Below, in pieces: positions 1-15,830 of a stretch of DNA of 64,000 nt. Where the stretch lies: assembly GCA_940671915.1 (NCBI GenBank), contig CALNVZ010003433.1, forward strand, positions 14,788,363 through 14,852,362. Direction: 5' to 3'. Source of the stretch: Paracentrotus lividus. Its lineage: Eukaryota > Echinodermata > Echinoidea > Camarodonta > Echinidae. A program made the position numbers and the translations under genes. The notes beneath the pieces are model-generated. The model saw nothing but the letters and a program-made list of their open reading frames with translations. It was not told where the DNA came from and did not search any database. Each line of letters starts with the position of its first letter. Position 1 is the first letter of the stretch.

Positions 1-3000
1 CCCATTCATTTTTAGAAACACTTGAAATATTTTTTATTTGTAATTAATTCAAATTCTCATGAAAACTACTACTAATGATATCAATGTCAGAATCTAACTC
101 AGACAACTAGAATCACTTGCCAAGTTATTTAACAATCTAGTCTTTCGAAATTCAATCTTTTAACAATACAACCTGAACAATTCAATTCTAAGCATTCACA
201 AATCAGATACCCAGAAATACACACTGTTACATGACCCACATATTACATAATTATAGTGCAATTAAGGATATTTAAAAGAATTATGAGATTCTTGGTTTTA
301 ATCGCTATAGTGAGCAAATTAACCTAGGCTATACTAGAGCAATTAGGGATTTATCCTAAGGATTTTCTTCTTTTTTTCCCCTGTATTTGAACACAACAAA
401 CTCACTAATGAGATAAGATTCCAAGACTTGTGATTCACTTCTTGTTAAAATTGCACCACCAGCGATGCGGCATGTTCAAACGGCAATGAAAGCAAGATTG
501 ATTGATATTTTTTTTGTATTCACGACTATTCCATATTAGTGGACTTGCACTTACATGTATGTAAATAGTCCTATTGTATATGTTTGTGGCTATGACCTGC
601 ATGTAACATACATCCCCCAACTAATTCGCGATTTTGGATGTCTGCCCACCATTTTGGTAAAATAATACCACACGAGGGAGCTAACACTTTAGTTGTGTCT
701 CAGTAGAAAGCTTTTCGCTACTGCTGCACCTTCTAAGGCAATGCTATGCTGGTCTAGAAACACAGACTTAATTTTATAAATATAACTATTTCCAAGAAGC
801 CTAAAACAAGACTAATTTTACATGTTGCTGGCCGAGTCAAAAGTACAGGCCATTTGTACACCTGTTGTTGAGTTTAAAAAAAAAAAATGTCTTACTTCTA
901 CTTTCTCAAGTACATGTATTTCTCTAGTAATGTTAAATAGCTCCTATACGTACATTTAGCAAGAGACATGCATTTGAGGAAACCTTACAAGGTTAACCAA
1001 TTCCTTTAATATGTTATTCTCAACATGGATTGTGCATTGAAACTAATGCAATGCCGGGAGGTATAGGATGGATAATGATGCTCTAATGGTCGCTTTGACT
1101 CAGGTGGGGATTCTATGGTACATATGATTCATGACTTGAGGCAAATTGGAATTGATCGTATGGATTCTACCAAACGATATCACCTATGACCAAGATAGAA
1201 AATTAAACAACCACATAAAAACCTAATCAAGGACAAATGCCTGCTGTTTTATGATAGGGATACCTTACACAAGTCATTGTCAACCCATTAAATTCAATCA
1301 GGAACAAATTAAATGATATACAAAGCAATTATTAATACATTAAGATAATCGTATTACCAGTAAATCAAATTGTTAGTAGAAACAACACATCAAGTTAGTT
1401 TTAAATAATAACATAGACATTCAACAAATAAGTACACATTGTTATTTGGGGACGATAACAGATTCATGTGAAATCAGCGCATCCATGTAGAATTTTTTAT
1501 GCTAAAAGAATCTTCAACAAATTCATCGACCCCCCCCCCCAATCAGGTACATGAAATATAAAAATGATATATATAAAAATATAAAATATACCAAGCCCCC
1601 CTGATACAAAAATTTGCGATCACTTTTAACTTTGGCAGAAAATTTCTAATTGGTTTTTGGTAAGTCTGTTGAACAAAAAGCATATGCCCAAATGATCTTG
1701 ATTAACCATTGCAATTTTGGGATTAAGTTTCGTGTTACTGAGCCCAGACGCGGCTAAATACTTCAAAGGTAAAAAGGGGTTCCTAGCGCGATGGAGAGTC
1801 GGCAAAGGACATGTGTACAATTTTGATCTAGTTTCCTAAATCAGTAACTCTCGTTTGTTTTATAAGGGTATTTATAGATGCTTAAGGATGCTGTAGCTAT
1901 CCATGAATTATCTTGGTGCATTGGTTGTGGTGAACATGATTAGTCATTCATAATCTTATCACTCATGTAGACATTAGCTAAACGAATCAAAATTGGATTT
2001 TATGTTTGTTTTTCAGTCATTTTCGGCCTTTGATTACAGAGCCTGTGGAATGCATATTAAATATGATATTGTTTTTAAAACTTAATTAGTTGAAAGTTAT
2101 AATATCAATCTATCCTAGATGATATTCATTGTTTAATAAGTAAAGAATTTTCTATTCTGAAATTTAAGTTTTAAATATTTATTTTACATGTTCAATGTTT
2201 TTAATGATCCATTCCAAATTTCATTAATTTTTATTTTAATTTCATTGTTATAAATGTCATTAGTGGTTGACATGCTTTTGGTATATGTTTTTAATGAATC
2301 ATGTGGAAATAATTCAATTAATTCGATTTCAATATATGCATTTGACTGCATTAGAATTGATGATTGCTCACGAAACGTTAAATTGGTAAAAAAGTCAATC
2401 GTTTTTTCACCTAAATAATGTAATTGATTAAATTTGGATCATCAATTCATTGCTTGCCCTTTTCTTGTTTAGGTAGTAAAGTTGTAATTTCTATCTGATT
2501 TTTGTCATTAATTTCATTGTGGAAATGTTTTGAGAATGACTCTTTTAGCGGTATCGCTCATCAGACAAAGACTTTAAGGCATGTAAGAAGAGGGAGGGTC
2601 TTGCGCAGGACTTTGGCACTTTAAACATGTGTCCTGACCTCCGTTCTGAGCATGTTCTAGGAAATTATTTAGCATTCAATGTTGCAATTTTGAGTTTCTG
2701 TGTGGGCTTAATCAACAGAGGAGAAGAAACTCCGTTTTATCGATACTGTATGATATAAATATCTTATACGTATAGTAAGATCATAGTCATTGTTCCATAT
2801 ATAGATAAGATAAGATTTTCTTATATATTTTATAATTGTTCAAAGCACTTTCACAATTAATGTTGGGATTTCTAATGATTGCTTTATTGATAATTACTAC
2901 ATGTATTAAATGTTTCTGGGGAAAAAACTTACTTGAGTACATGTATGCTGTTAGTTTCAGAAAAAGTGAAGCAATTTTTTAGTCAAATGACATGCTTATA

Positions 3001-6000
3001 AGTTAGTTTTCAGTGCCCTCAGGGGTTTAACAAAATATAAAGTCTACAATGAAGGTACGTACTATTAACATTCTCAGGCTCATTATTAAAGATGGATTTG
3101 CAACATCAGTGGTAAAATTCACTTAAACATTTATTTTGAGAAGGCATTTGTTTTGTTAAAATGCAAGAATGATTTATCACCTATCATGCACTCGATACAT
3201 TTTGTTTCCCAATGAGAAGTGAAGAGCTTGGGAGCAATGTGACGAGGTCAATGGAAATACCCTTTCAATCTCTATGCCCGCCCTCTGCATTCATCGCTCA
3301 TCCTGACTACCTCACCAGTCATCTAAAAAAAAGGGGGGGTTATTTGAATGTGACGTTTAAATTATAAAAGAAGGTAATTATCATTGTACCATGGTATGAA
3401 GGAGAATGAGCAGACGAGAGAGGAAAGAAAATATCAAGGATATGAATATACATGTATGGTTATACTTTCTAAGACTGGATGCAATATTCAAATTTGAACT
3501 GTCTTTATTCGTTCTGAGATACAAGTCAATGTATTTTGCCTACTATCGGACAGTTTCCCTTTCTATCTACATGTGTAAATACTATCATCTACATTAACAA
3601 AAGCGATTAAAATAATTATGATATTTTAACTTTCAAAGATCGTGTAGGATTAAGTGTGAAAATGTGAGAAATCAAGCTTGCAATAAAATGCATTGATTCC
3701 TACCGCCAGATTCCCCTAATTATGGAAATTTGAATATCAATAATAATTGTTCTCATCTTTGGAGCATTATGTAAGGCGGAATTTAATATATCCAGATAAT
3801 TGATTTTTCGCATTTATTCATTGAAAATTGAACTCTGGATCAGCTTTCTCGAGTGTAATTAATACGTCATACGTAGGAGCTAGGCAGATTTTTTTGGGTT
3901 TTATTTTTTGTAATATTTCAATTAGAATCTGAGGAATAAAGCTTAAGCTCAATACGAAATGTAATTAAATAACACTATCTTCTAAGTGATAAAAAAATAT
4001 ATATATATAGATTGTATGCTTCTCTAACCCTCCCTCTTCCTCCTGTTCCTTTCCTCCAAATAGAGTATTCTGTTAATTTTCTCTTTTCTACTTCTATTTG
4101 TTACACTATGTTGGGTCTTATGCTTCCCCCCTCCCTCCTCCTCCTTCCTCTCTTCATTTCCGAGTCCGTTGTCTCGCTTCAATAAGCAATTTAACGACTT
4201 TCCTGCCCATTCACGAGTCTTTTTTGGACCACCTTTCATTGCTATGGGACATCCCCCCCATTCCTACCATTTAAACCTTCTTCTGAGGAGACTGAAGAAT
4301 TCTAACAGTCACATGCTCTCAAGCTTTCACAATGAGGGTCTGGGGAGAAATAGAAAGAATGGTAGCGACTTACGGCCTCTGGAGGTGATTTTGCGGCATA
4401 TATTAACAACTATGGCTGTTCTGGGGCAAGATTGGTTCCATGTTCGTGTCCGTACTCGTGTAGCTTGGGCTTTCCTACGATACGTGAATCTGTGATATAA
4501 AGAAAATATTAAAGAGCAGAGAGTGAGATGATAGGGATGATTGAGTTTAGATTTTAAGCTATTTTATAATAGTAAAATGACTTCGAAGTAAAATTTTTTT
4601 GGGGTAAAAACTTAGCTACATGGAGCTTAAGCCTCAGATCTTGATTTTGTGTCCAAATTGCTAGATTACTTTTTTTCTTTTCTCATCATTTTACGAATTA
4701 GCTTGGGACTCTTGCTTGTGCAATGGAAATATATGCATCTCTATTTGATTAAATTTGTAATATCGTCGAAATGCTCTAATCATTGTATTTAATCAAATGT
4801 CTAAACCGTATAATTTTGCAATGAGGATAAGGTAAAGTTTCTTAATAAAAATGAAATGCTGACTGCTACTGTCAGAATTAGGGAGTTACTGTTTTCTAGC
4901 TAAAAGATATAATGAATTTTTTTATTCATATGAGTTACAAAATGTACTGCAATACAGTTTTTTTTTTAATGAAATAGGAAATGTTGGGACTATTGATTTT
5001 CAAATGAAAAAATAACAAAATCTTTTGAGATGGTGAAATTCAAAATTAGTTTAAGAATATCTTGTGTATTAAGAATGTCTCACTTTCTGAATTTCAAAAG
5101 AATAGTAGAATTTGTGAAAGAAGATTGATTGAAATGTTATTTTCTTCATGTAAAGGGATATCTTGTTTGCAACTATAGAGGGGCAGGCTGAGACAGGTTA
5201 GACATCAAGATGCTTTGGGAAGAATTACTGCATATTGAGTTATTTGAGGTATATTTATGCTATGTCACATTACCAGGTTGTCAAAGTTTTCTAGGTTGGG
5301 GGTAGTTTCACAAAGAAAGTCAAGGAGACTTATAGTACACTTGAATTCCTATTGGGTGTAGTTATAATTACGCATCAGATTCAGGTCTTGGTGTCCATGG
5401 TCAGATCGATGCTGATGGGAGCATGTTAGGAACGTTGTTACGGAGATTGCGCGTAAATAACGTTGATACGTTTTGGATTGAAGTGCGACTTTAAGTTACT
5501 TTTTTACTCTTTGTGAATCATCCACTGGTCTGCATGATTGCAAGAAATTTGCGTAAACTAAGCATATGAGGAGTTGAGTTAACCCAGAAGAAGCTGACAA
5601 CATGCCCCAAAAAGCAAACAGCAAAAAATAAAAGAAAAATGCGCAGTTTTGGTTCTTGGTTAAACATGGGGCCAAAATTGGAATAAATTATACATCAAGA
5701 ACAGTGGTGGGTGAGCAAGATCTTATGTAAATACGAATATATTATCGAGACCAAAAAGAGTCAACCCAACTTCATGTTTTACCAGCGTGGGAGTTAGTTT
5801 ACATTACAATGATCTCATTGCTGATACACTTTCTAACTTAAGGAGAATTAAGGTGCGAGAGCCTGTAAACAAGATGTTTTACATGCATGAAATTTGTCGA
5901 ATTTCAGCGAGGGGTTGCGATATTTGCAGAAATTCATCCCGCGATAAAATGGACCTTAAGTTTTGAATGTGTTAAATTTACAGGGTTTTCATTGAGGGAA

Positions 6001-9000
6001 GATCATAAGCTTCAACAATATAGGCAAAGAAAGATTATGAATTTTTTTTCTTTAATTGAAATCAGTAAATTGGTATGGATCCATATTTGCTATGCACAAA
6101 AAAAAAAATCTGCTGAGGCATATACATTTGTAATACAAAGTATCAAATCAGATTACATGGTGGTTATTGGGACACCAGGGGCGTTGATTTCACACGCTAT
6201 ATCATTAAAAAATATCAGCTCAACATCAATTTTAGGACAATCCGCACGTTAAAAGCATAGTTCGATTTGGTTCATTAGTTTTGGATTGATTTTTGCCATT
6301 AGTGCTACCCCCCGCCGGCACCTTGATAATCTAGGAAGATTCTCAAAGTTATTGAGCATATAAGCAACAGCATTGAGCCAAGGTAATGATACAACTTAAT
6401 CATATTCAATTTTAGGTGCAAAGAAGAGCAGAGCGGCGGGTGGTTTGGTGAGCAAAGTCCCCTATAGCTTTCATCTGGTAAATTTGTGAGGAGGATCGCT
6501 TGAATAGGGAGCAAAAGAAGAAGTCTAAAGGAATAGTTTCCTATGGCAACGGCTGAGTCAACATGAGGCATTCAAAGAAGCAACTCTTGATTTGATAAGG
6601 GCATGGCGGGAAGATTCATTGACATTTACTGATTCAACAAAGACACAACGATGAGGGCACAACTGAGATTAAAGGCAATTTCAAGTTCTGGAAAAGTACT
6701 TTTGGGAGAATGAAAGCATTGACCAAAAAATGAAACTATAAGTGTACATACATACGTGTACATCTAGTGATGTCACAAATTTTTTTTTCATATTCTACAT
6801 GGAACTTTCATTTCCAGAAAAGCCAACAAAAAGGGCAACAGTTGCATCTCATATTGTTCGTTAAATATCATAAAAATCATATCATTTGAAGTTAAAGTCA
6901 TTGAACATTATTTCTAGAAAAACTGTTTTTAAATCATGATTCTCTAAATACGGTTACATAATCTGGAGAATGGAAATTTGCCAAAAAACAAAATGATATT
7001 CACATCATTCGTTAAAGAGTCTAACATTTTAAATCTGTGAGGATTTTTTTTTATTCATTTCTTTTTATTGTTTTCAATAAAACAATTAAAATGGGGGTGC
7101 AGTACATGAGGATAACAAGCATTTCCCAAAGGACATGTACCTATGACAAATCATTCAATCTCTACACACCACTCTTCTCCCCATTCATTTTCACTACTAA
7201 CTACTAGAGCTTCAAATCATTTTGAGATGGCAAGAAATCCACCCCTGCGGCATATGCATCATTAGGCTGAGATTACGCAAGTGAAATACGCAAGCTAAAT
7301 GCGCAAGCGGCTCACCCGATCCGCTCCTACTTGAAAAGCATGAGAGCGTATGATGTGATCTTCATCTGCAAGCTTGTGTGAAAGGGTTAACACAAATAGA
7401 CCTATACTTGACTAATATTCCCAGATGAATTGTAAATGTCTTGGCATTTAAAGCAGTGCTATTTGACCTTGTCTTGCAATTCAAGTGATGAGTTGGCATA
7501 GTACATTGGGTAGTACTTTTATGAAGCAATTGTTTTTAGCACCGTCATTACGATTTTCGTTTTTTTATTGTTTTGTGATATATCTTTTCTCTCTCTTTCT
7601 AGGTATCTTCACTTTTTCTTTTTTTTTTAATTTTTTGTTCCCTTCTTTATTATATTCTATAACGGTTTTTATTTTTTACATCTCCATCTCATTTCTCGTT
7701 TAAAATGTTGCTTTTCTAAATGCAATTTTCTATTTTTTGTCACTTGGTATTACCTGTCGCTGTATTCATGTATTCAAGTCTCATGCATTCTAATTTTATC
7801 TCCATCTGTCATTTTTTAAAGCCTTTAATATCTTATGGTCCTTGCTCCTTTCATAAATATTTTTTTCATATGTAGTGTATTTATGGTTTCTATGTTTTGC
7901 TGCTCCTTATATAGCTTCCATTATATCTTCTTAATATATCTTAATATCTCTGTAAACATGAATATAATATATCTCTCTATTCTGTAATCACTGTATCTGG
8001 AGTTATAATGGTCTGTAAGGTTCAACAATTAACATTCTGGTGACAATCCCAAAAAGGGGCGTCTCACTGAACAGCAAATGTTTGCAAACTTATCCTTCGT
8101 TATCACCGACAGATGCTTACAGATTTAGAGGCCAAGTTCATCAGTAAAGACAATGAAACAGTTTTTACAGTTGTAAAGATATGTTAAAAATGTCTTTGCC
8201 AATGCTAAAACTTTTTGCAAATCAGTCACAATCAGTTATTATATTCACAAATCAATATTGAAAAATAATAACTTACAATAATTTGATGGTGGTGTCAACT
8301 ACCCCTTAAACCCACTAACCAAATTACTAAGTTCAGCCATAAAGCATCAAAAGAACATTTAAAGAAATAACAGCATTTTCTTCCTGTCTAGATGGATTTT
8401 CTATCTTGCTCTTTTCAATCAAACTAATTAAAGAGAAAACTAAATGGTTCCTACATCTAAGTGAGTAGCATCACCCTTGCTCCTCTGCTCTGCAGTAATT
8501 ATATCATCTTTAATAAAAAGCAAAAAAAAATCACTGACACTTCATTAAATTTATGGGAAATTGATTAGTTGAAAGTGTTGATCTAGAAATTTCACGCAAA
8601 GGTCAAGACCATGTACGACTATGGTGAAACGTTGGCACACCTTTTGTAGCTAATCAATACCAATTCTACAAGATCGAGCTCTGATTTATTCATCTATCTT
8701 TTGATATGGCAACTTCTCTGAGTGCCTGTAAGGTCACGGATGAGGTCTGTTGAGAGGTAGGAAGGCATAAGGTACATTATGAATCATATGATATAATGCC
8801 CTTATGATTCTATGTGAACAAAGTGATATGTCACAATGAAGGAGCATAAAACCTGAAGGTTATATGACAGAGAGATAATTACATCTCATCAGATGTCGAT
8901 AAGAATGACCTTAATTAAGACTTTCAAGGGGGTAGAGCTGATAGGGTTAACACTGCATCGTTGCAATATAATAGAAGAAACAAATGGGATCACAACTAAC

Positions 9001-9268
9001 ACAAACAAGGATAATGTGATATAATCTCTCCACAACAAAAAATACCATTATAAAAATGCTATTCTTTTTAAATTATATTTTTAAAAAGTTTATATCTAAT
9101 GTTATAGGGGCCAAATCCCAAGTTGTCCTAAAATCACTGTCATAATCAAACATTTAACCTGCCAATATAGCATAACTTTGCTGCCATTTTGGGACAAGCT
9201 CTTGTAATGTCTGCATATGTATTTAATACGACAAGGAAAATAATAAGTGCTGAACCTTTACTCTAAAT
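1..9268. other. AT-rich non-coding DNA, probable KAT6 intron or 3' flank
   Basis: No exon-like segment was recognised on either strand. Visible items: a poly-C run at 1530-1540, a T-rich stretch at 7560-7990, and a segment at 8055-8090 whose GGGGC..CTCACTGA start resembles the foldback element at 25101. KAT6 MYST-domain exons would be expected on the minus strand to the left of 16183, but none was found here. Confidence 0.6.
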
Positions 9269-9547
9269 ATGCTACCATTTTTTTCCCCTGACCGAATAAA
9301 AAGCAAAGTCATAAACACCACCTTCAGGCACTCTACAATGCAAGAGGCTCGGTGGAAAAATGATGCTCGACTCGAGGGACAGAATGTTGGACAAAAATTG
9401 GGGTCTCCGATAATCCGGTCACGTCTGGCCGAGGGGGAAAAGGAATTTGAGCAAGACCTCCCCCTGCGCTACATTAATACTTGCCTTACGAATCAGCATT
9501 ATCATGTGCTAATAAAGCAGATTGTTCGCTTGGAAATCATAATTTAA
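9269..9547 (+). other. Isolated open frame of unclear status
   Basis: A 92-codon open frame in DNA more GC-rich than its surroundings (about 9280-9480). The product is charged, contains no motif I recognise, and has no splice-site context or neighbours suggesting a gene. The reverse strand is interrupted by stops. It may be a relic of a mobile element or a conserved non-coding block. I do not call it a gene. Confidence 0.15.
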
Positions 9548-12500
9548 GTCGACCCACATTTGAAGATATTAAGATAGAAATATCTATATATTTAATTTCC
9601 ACAATTCTTTCTGGAAGATGAATGGTGTGTCTGAAGTCGTACGGGAAATTATGACAACATTTCCCAGCTTTTTGACATGAAAACAAAAAAAAAAAATTTT
9701 TTTTTGGTGATTGACAGTGATCCTCTTGAAAGTAGTACCAGAAGGGGTATAAGAACCAAGACCTAACTTGACTGGATAACACATCCTAACCAACAGAAAT
9801 GAAAAAATAGTACTGCGTTGTACAGGACACAGAAATAACAGAAAAAAGAAACTAACAAAAACAACAAAAGCATGCAATCACGCTTTATTGTTTAATGATT
9901 TAATGATGAATATAGGAACAGCAATCTTGTATAAAAAATGTTTATATCTAGAAGACATCTACATTTCTGTTCATTAAACATTTTCAGATTCATCCCGTTT
10001 TGTTTCATCTCGATGTACATGAAACATCATAAATCTTTTTTAAATAATCATGCGTTTAATCTCATGTACATGAAATATTATATTTTGTTTTTTGTACCAA
10101 CTTTTTTTCCATCATCCCTAACTTGCCACAATTCCTATTTGCTACATTGATCATCCACTTACTCGTCACATGATATTCTTCGTTCTGTTCCTGTGGCATA
10201 TCATATTATACTTCATCCGTACGATCTCTTACTTCAAGTCCTCTCAACAATACTTCAATTCCTTTTCTATCTCCCGCATTATCTCATTTCTAGAAAAATT
10301 GGTACTCATAAGAAAGAGGTGATATATATATACCCTGCATGAATTTTTTTTTGCCTTTCTTTGTTGAATTTCTTTTGAGAGCCAAAAGGGTTTTGAATCG
10401 TTTAAAACAAATGTTCAAACTTTTTAGTTCAACTCGATAAGATTCTGAGCACTCAAAAATATACCAGATAGCCAAGCAAAAATATTAAAATATTTCTGCA
10501 CACAAATTGTGTCAGGAATTAACAGAAGGCAATTAGCATTCAAATTCTCAAATTGGCAACATTCTGAACGAATCAAAGTCAGGCTTTTCCATGCACATTG
10601 GCCATTACAATAATTTCAAAAATACCTAATGTCTTTGTAAATAAATTCTTAGCACAATACATTTGTTTTAAACTGTGCAGAAATATATCAAAGGAAAAAT
10701 ATCACAACTGCCAATTTGTGGGAAAAAAGCTCATCAAACGAGCACCTATAATTCCTTTCTTGAAAGAGTTGAGTTGTACACTTTGATATGAAGCTAATAC
10801 TCTAAACTGAAGTGAGGAGTTGATGTATGTATTAGTTTTGTTGCCTAAGACTACTGATTGATTTATAAAGATTTTCAGCCATCACATGGATTATCTAAAA
10901 GCATAAATAAATCACTTTGAAATCTATATTCCAAGAGGAGTTGACAGATTTAATGCATCCAATAGGACAGCAAGGATGTCTTCTCTTTTTACGTGGCTAT
11001 CATTTTTTTCTCCATCCATTACACAGATTATCTCAAAGCATATAAAATCGCTTCCAAATCTACTCTAATACAATAAAATGTTCTTATTCTTAGATTAACT
11101 AAAAATTGACAATTAACATCTTTAAATGAATAGTAGATTAACGGTTCTTCACAATCATCTGAAATGCAATGTTTCTATTAAACTACTTTAGATTAACCAG
11201 CATTATAATTATTCGATCTGCCAGAGAAATAGAGTGCATTTGAAAAATCTGTGCCAAACAGACAAACGTGTTGCTTCATGCTTTCACTTAGACCTGACAA
11301 AAATAGGATCCTTTTATCTTGGCAAGTGGCGAGACTCCTGCTCTAATTTCAACATACTTTCGCCTAATGGCGATTGGAAAGATGTGACAAAGGCGGATTG
11401 CTTTACTTGACATGTTTTTGTTTTTCTTGGGTTATATTCTGTGGCAAAATAAAAGTCTAGCATACGATGAACTTTTATAAAAACGCTGGTGAATCCCAAA
11501 TACATGAATGATAAACATTACATATGGGTTACGTGTGCATTGTTATACCAATAACTAACATTTTAATGGATATAAGGGAATGCAAATGCAATTCCCCCTA
11601 CATGTATATTTAGAAAAATATGCTTCATATTGCAAAGTTACCAAATAAAAGGTAAGGAGAAGGAAAAGATTACAAAATGAGGGGAGAGTCTTTCAATTAG
11701 ATCATACCGCTATGCATTTTTGCAGCCCGAATGCCCTAGCTTGCCTACAGTTACACATCTATGTGATTGAAGGTGTACCGGAAAATTGACAAATGATGAA
11801 ATTTCAGTGATTGACCTTTCCTGACATTTACAACAACTTTTCCAGGATTATTTCTTGGTCGTTGCAGCAGCGCAGTAGTCAAGTTTACGAGCACAGACCC
11901 TTTCAATCAATTCCCAGAAACCTTCCACTACAAATTGAAGTCCATTGAGACCATAGGCTATAATATGTCAACAATAGTAGCTGTTATTGATACAGAAATG
12001 CATTTTCTTTGGATATAGCTTTAATTCATTATGGAAGACCTCAAAGAAGAAAATCAATTGAAATCTAATATGAAATATGTACAAATGTATGGAAGCAAAT
12101 ATACATGTAAGGAACAAAGCATATAATGGTGATTACCAAATGTACAAGATGATTTTGACTTCACCGGCAGACTCTCCTGAACTTTTTTAAAACTAAATGT
12201 TGACTTAAGTGATGAAAACGCTATTTTTTTCTCTCCCCCCCCCCCCCTCTCTTTTTCTGAAATGTGACTAAAAATTATCAGAAGAGTCTGACTGACAGAG
12301 ATTAGATTTGAAATCTAGTCTGCATCATTTCTAAGAGAAGAATACCAGAACACCTACAGGGAAAGTACTCAATTCTCAGCTACTTAAAAAAATGTCTAGT
12401 TTAACACACAAACACATGCACAATAATAACTTCATATCTTCAGCAGTAGAGAAGTTACCATCAGATACAATCAAAATTTATAAATGAGTAATGCGATTTG

Positions 12501-14640
12501 AATAGATGCGTGGAGGGATTTTCTAGAGCATGAGCGATGAGCTTTAGAAAGTAATAGCAATTTTTTCAGGAGTAAAAATGCATTCAATATACACATTTTG
12601 CCTAAACTGGTCAATAAAAATGTAATGGATTTGCTTCAGACGATGCAAAAAATTGAAAGGAGGAAGGACGGTATGATACATATTTTTTCTAATTCTAAAA
12701 CCAAAACACATTAAATAAGGGAGAGGGAGGAGAGTGAGAGAAGAGAGTCAGTTTAGAAAAAAAATATGAATGAGCTCTTAGACCGAAAGGCGGTCATGAA
12801 AAAGAAATAATGAAAAGTGTTAAAGAAAAAAGATTACACACAAATATATTTAGGAACAACAAAAAAAAAGGAGAGAGAGAAGGGATTTAAAAAGGGGAGA
12901 GAAAAAGAAGAAGAGAAATGGAAAGACATTATAGATTGAAGTAATAATATGCTGTCCCTATCAAATGAACATAAAATCATGAAGGTAGAGACTGGAAAGA
13001 ATATGCATCTGTAGAAAAAAAAAATTTTAAACAACAAGTAGAATTGATACATTCATTTTGGGTTGTAGATTATTTTGTCATTCAAATAAAAACAAAGAAA
13101 TTTCTGATTAAATTAAGAGGTGTTTAGTGTAACTTCATACCAATTAATGCAGTGTACGATGGAAACTCTTAATAACGAGGTCCTTTGAGACTGAAAAATT
13201 TGCTTGTTATATAAGGTTATATTAGTAGTCAATGAACAATACAAAAAAAAACATTTTTGATTTCATTTTGGCTGGAGAATAAGCTTGTTATATCAGAAAT
13301 TTTTATTCCGAGTTTCAAGTGTAATGGCTTTCTCAAAAACTAACAGAAAGCAGGAGAGGAATAGAGAAAAGAAAATAAAGACAGAGAGACAGCAAAGTAC
13401 ATTATAACGAGTAGGAGAGATAACAGATTGGAGTTATGAACCAAATAACAATAACCCTTGGTCAACCTGACCGTGGATGACTCCATCAAACAAACAGAGC
13501 GTGAGGGAGAGATGCAGGATATGACGTCAAATGATTATCATGAGAAGGAACCGAAAGCTAAGCGAAGGAAAAGAAAAGACTGTTTTCTCTGAATCAAACT
13601 CACTTGAAAAAAATGATTGGAAAAGGGCAATCAAATTGATGCTTCTTAATCCTCTGATGGCTAAGGGCTATTTGAAATGAAGTGAAATTAATGAGGTTTG
13701 TTGTTTCTCCCCCTCTCTTGTCTGTATTCAATTTTCTCCTACCCCAAAATCATCTTTTCAAAGATCTTATACTTCCTTCCAGATAATTTCCAGTTCATGT
13801 ACATTTCTCCTTTTGATTCTCTTAAATTTTCATGACACAGAGGCAATTAAAGATAATTTTTTCTTCTCCTCTCTCAACTGTCTCCCTCTCTTCCATTACC
13901 TCTTTCTCTTTGTTATCAATTTTTGTTCTCACTTTTTCTCTGCTTTACGTATCTGGTGTATGTGGATGTAATAATATCCATCCCTGTACCACAAACCACA
14001 AACTCCTACACAATCAATTTAGTTCTACCGACATCTTAAACTAAATTACAACATCTTAGAATCTGATTTTGCTTGATGTTGTTTTTATATTGTTCAATCA
14101 ACTCTTATGCTTCACTTAACAAAAAGTATTTTCTTTTCGCAGGGTTCCACACTAGATCTTTGCAAAGGGGGTCCAAATCATAGGTTTGTTTGCACAAGAT
14201 CCCTGTATAAGTGTGATTTTTTTTCCCCCATTATATCTTTGCATTTCTAGCATGATACGCCAATTAACGACACAAATGTATCTGATAGGTTTAATAACTG
14301 AATTGTTACATTCTAAAAGTGGCTTTGATGACTTCAATCAGCATCTAAAGATTAAGTGAAGTAGGGGGTGGGCAAATGGGGAAAGACGAATAATAAGGCA
14401 AGTGAAAAAAACCAATAGAGAAGAATCTTTCACAGCCCACAAAACCACTTAAAGACAATTCCTCCCCCAGGACAAGAGGTAGAAACCAATGAGATTCAAT
14501 CGATATGTGTAGGAGGAGATGTGGTTATATGATGTAGTAGCTAGAAACACTAGGGTGTACAAATCACCCAAGAACATAAATTACGGTAAGTGGGACTATG
14601 CCAATTGTCCAAGACAATATCCATTTTCATCTCCTACTCC
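9548..14640. other. AT-rich non-coding DNA
   Basis: No coding evidence. Contains adjoining A-run and T-run at about 9687-9706, poly-C at 12235-12247, and purine-rich stretches at 12720-12910. A segment at 13160-13315 has two CTTGTTATAT words and may be an old element. Nothing else is supported. Confidence 0.6.
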
Positions 14641-14641
14641 C

Positions 14642-15060
14642 GTCTCTTTCTGTCTCTCTGTCTCTCTCTCTCTTTGTTGCTATTTACATGTAACTGTCTC
14701 TTTCATTCTTGCATGATATTATTTTCTATGATCTCCACTTTGTCACGTANNNNNNNNNNNNNNNNNNNNNNNCTCTCCCTCTCTCTTTCTCTCTCTTTCT
14801 ACCTTCTTTCTCTTGGTATGTCAACTCTCATTATTTTACATATAGATCTCCAGTCCACTCTATCATTGTTGCTCTCTATAGATGTACATGTGCATGTATA
14901 TATCTCTCTTTTTTTTTTCCTTCTTCCTCGTGTCCACTCTCTTTCTCTTCCTCTCAATCCTTCCCTATCTTACTTTCCAGGATACATTTCTTTCTTCATC
15001 CTTCAAACCCTTCCTCTCTCCCTCCTTCTCTCATCCTGCATGTATATCTTTCTTTAATTT
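14642..15060 (+). repeat. (CT)n-rich pyrimidine tract interrupted by a gap
   Basis: Dense CTCTCT/TTTCTC sequence on both sides of 23 N at 14750-14772. The overlapping long open frames here come from stop-poor pyrimidine repeats and the N run, not from genes. Confidence 0.9.
14750..14772. other. Assembly gap (23 N)
   Basis: Run of 23 undetermined bases within a pyrimidine-rich simple repeat; the true length is unknown. Confidence 0.99.
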
Positions 15061-15830
15061 AATAACTAGTATGTCATTCTCCAGTCTACATTCACACTCT
15101 ATTATCTGTACTTATCTTGTTTTTATTTCTTGCAATGCTCATGCTCTTCAACTGTTCTATGAATGCATTGGGAAATAAGGTCTATCCATCAATACATATT
15201 TCTACAGATGAAAGAAGCAAGTATTACCATACGGGAAAATAATTGAATCCACAAAACAACCCACTCATATGCCACCAAGAAAGAAGAAAATCCCCTGACC
15301 CCTTTCCATCCATAACCTATATAAAGAAGAAATAATATTGAGTGAAAGCTCTACTCTGCACATGTATGATTCATATTGGGTACCCATGCTGTGGCTTTAT
15401 CTTCAAGCCTTAAGATGAATATTCAATGTAAGGAGCACCCAGCAGAGTTGTCCATTTTCATTACAAAGGCCTTTTGATTGGCATTCTAGAATAGGTCTTA
15501 CACTGCGTCAACTTACATGACAAATGGTCGGTTGAGAGACAGAAGGTTGTTAGCAACAAAAGAAATTCTAAAAAGAAATTCTAAAAAGAAATTTGCAAGA
15601 AATCAAAAGAATTTGGAAAACATTGCAGAAGCCTGTTGACTGCAAATGCAGTCAGCGAAGAATTTGTAGGGTTTATATTTGTTAATTTTGCGAAGCATTA
15701 TTAGTGTAAATCAGTTCTTGTGATTTAAGATGAGGGCGAAATGAAATCTACAATGAATGATAAAAAGTATTTTCAATAAATCTTACCCAACTAAAATGGT
15801 TTGATAGCAGATAATATCCAAGCAAAATAT

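Noticed and set aside
4169..4495. 108-codon plus-strand frame
   Set aside because: No recognisable motif, biased composition at the start, and no exon context.
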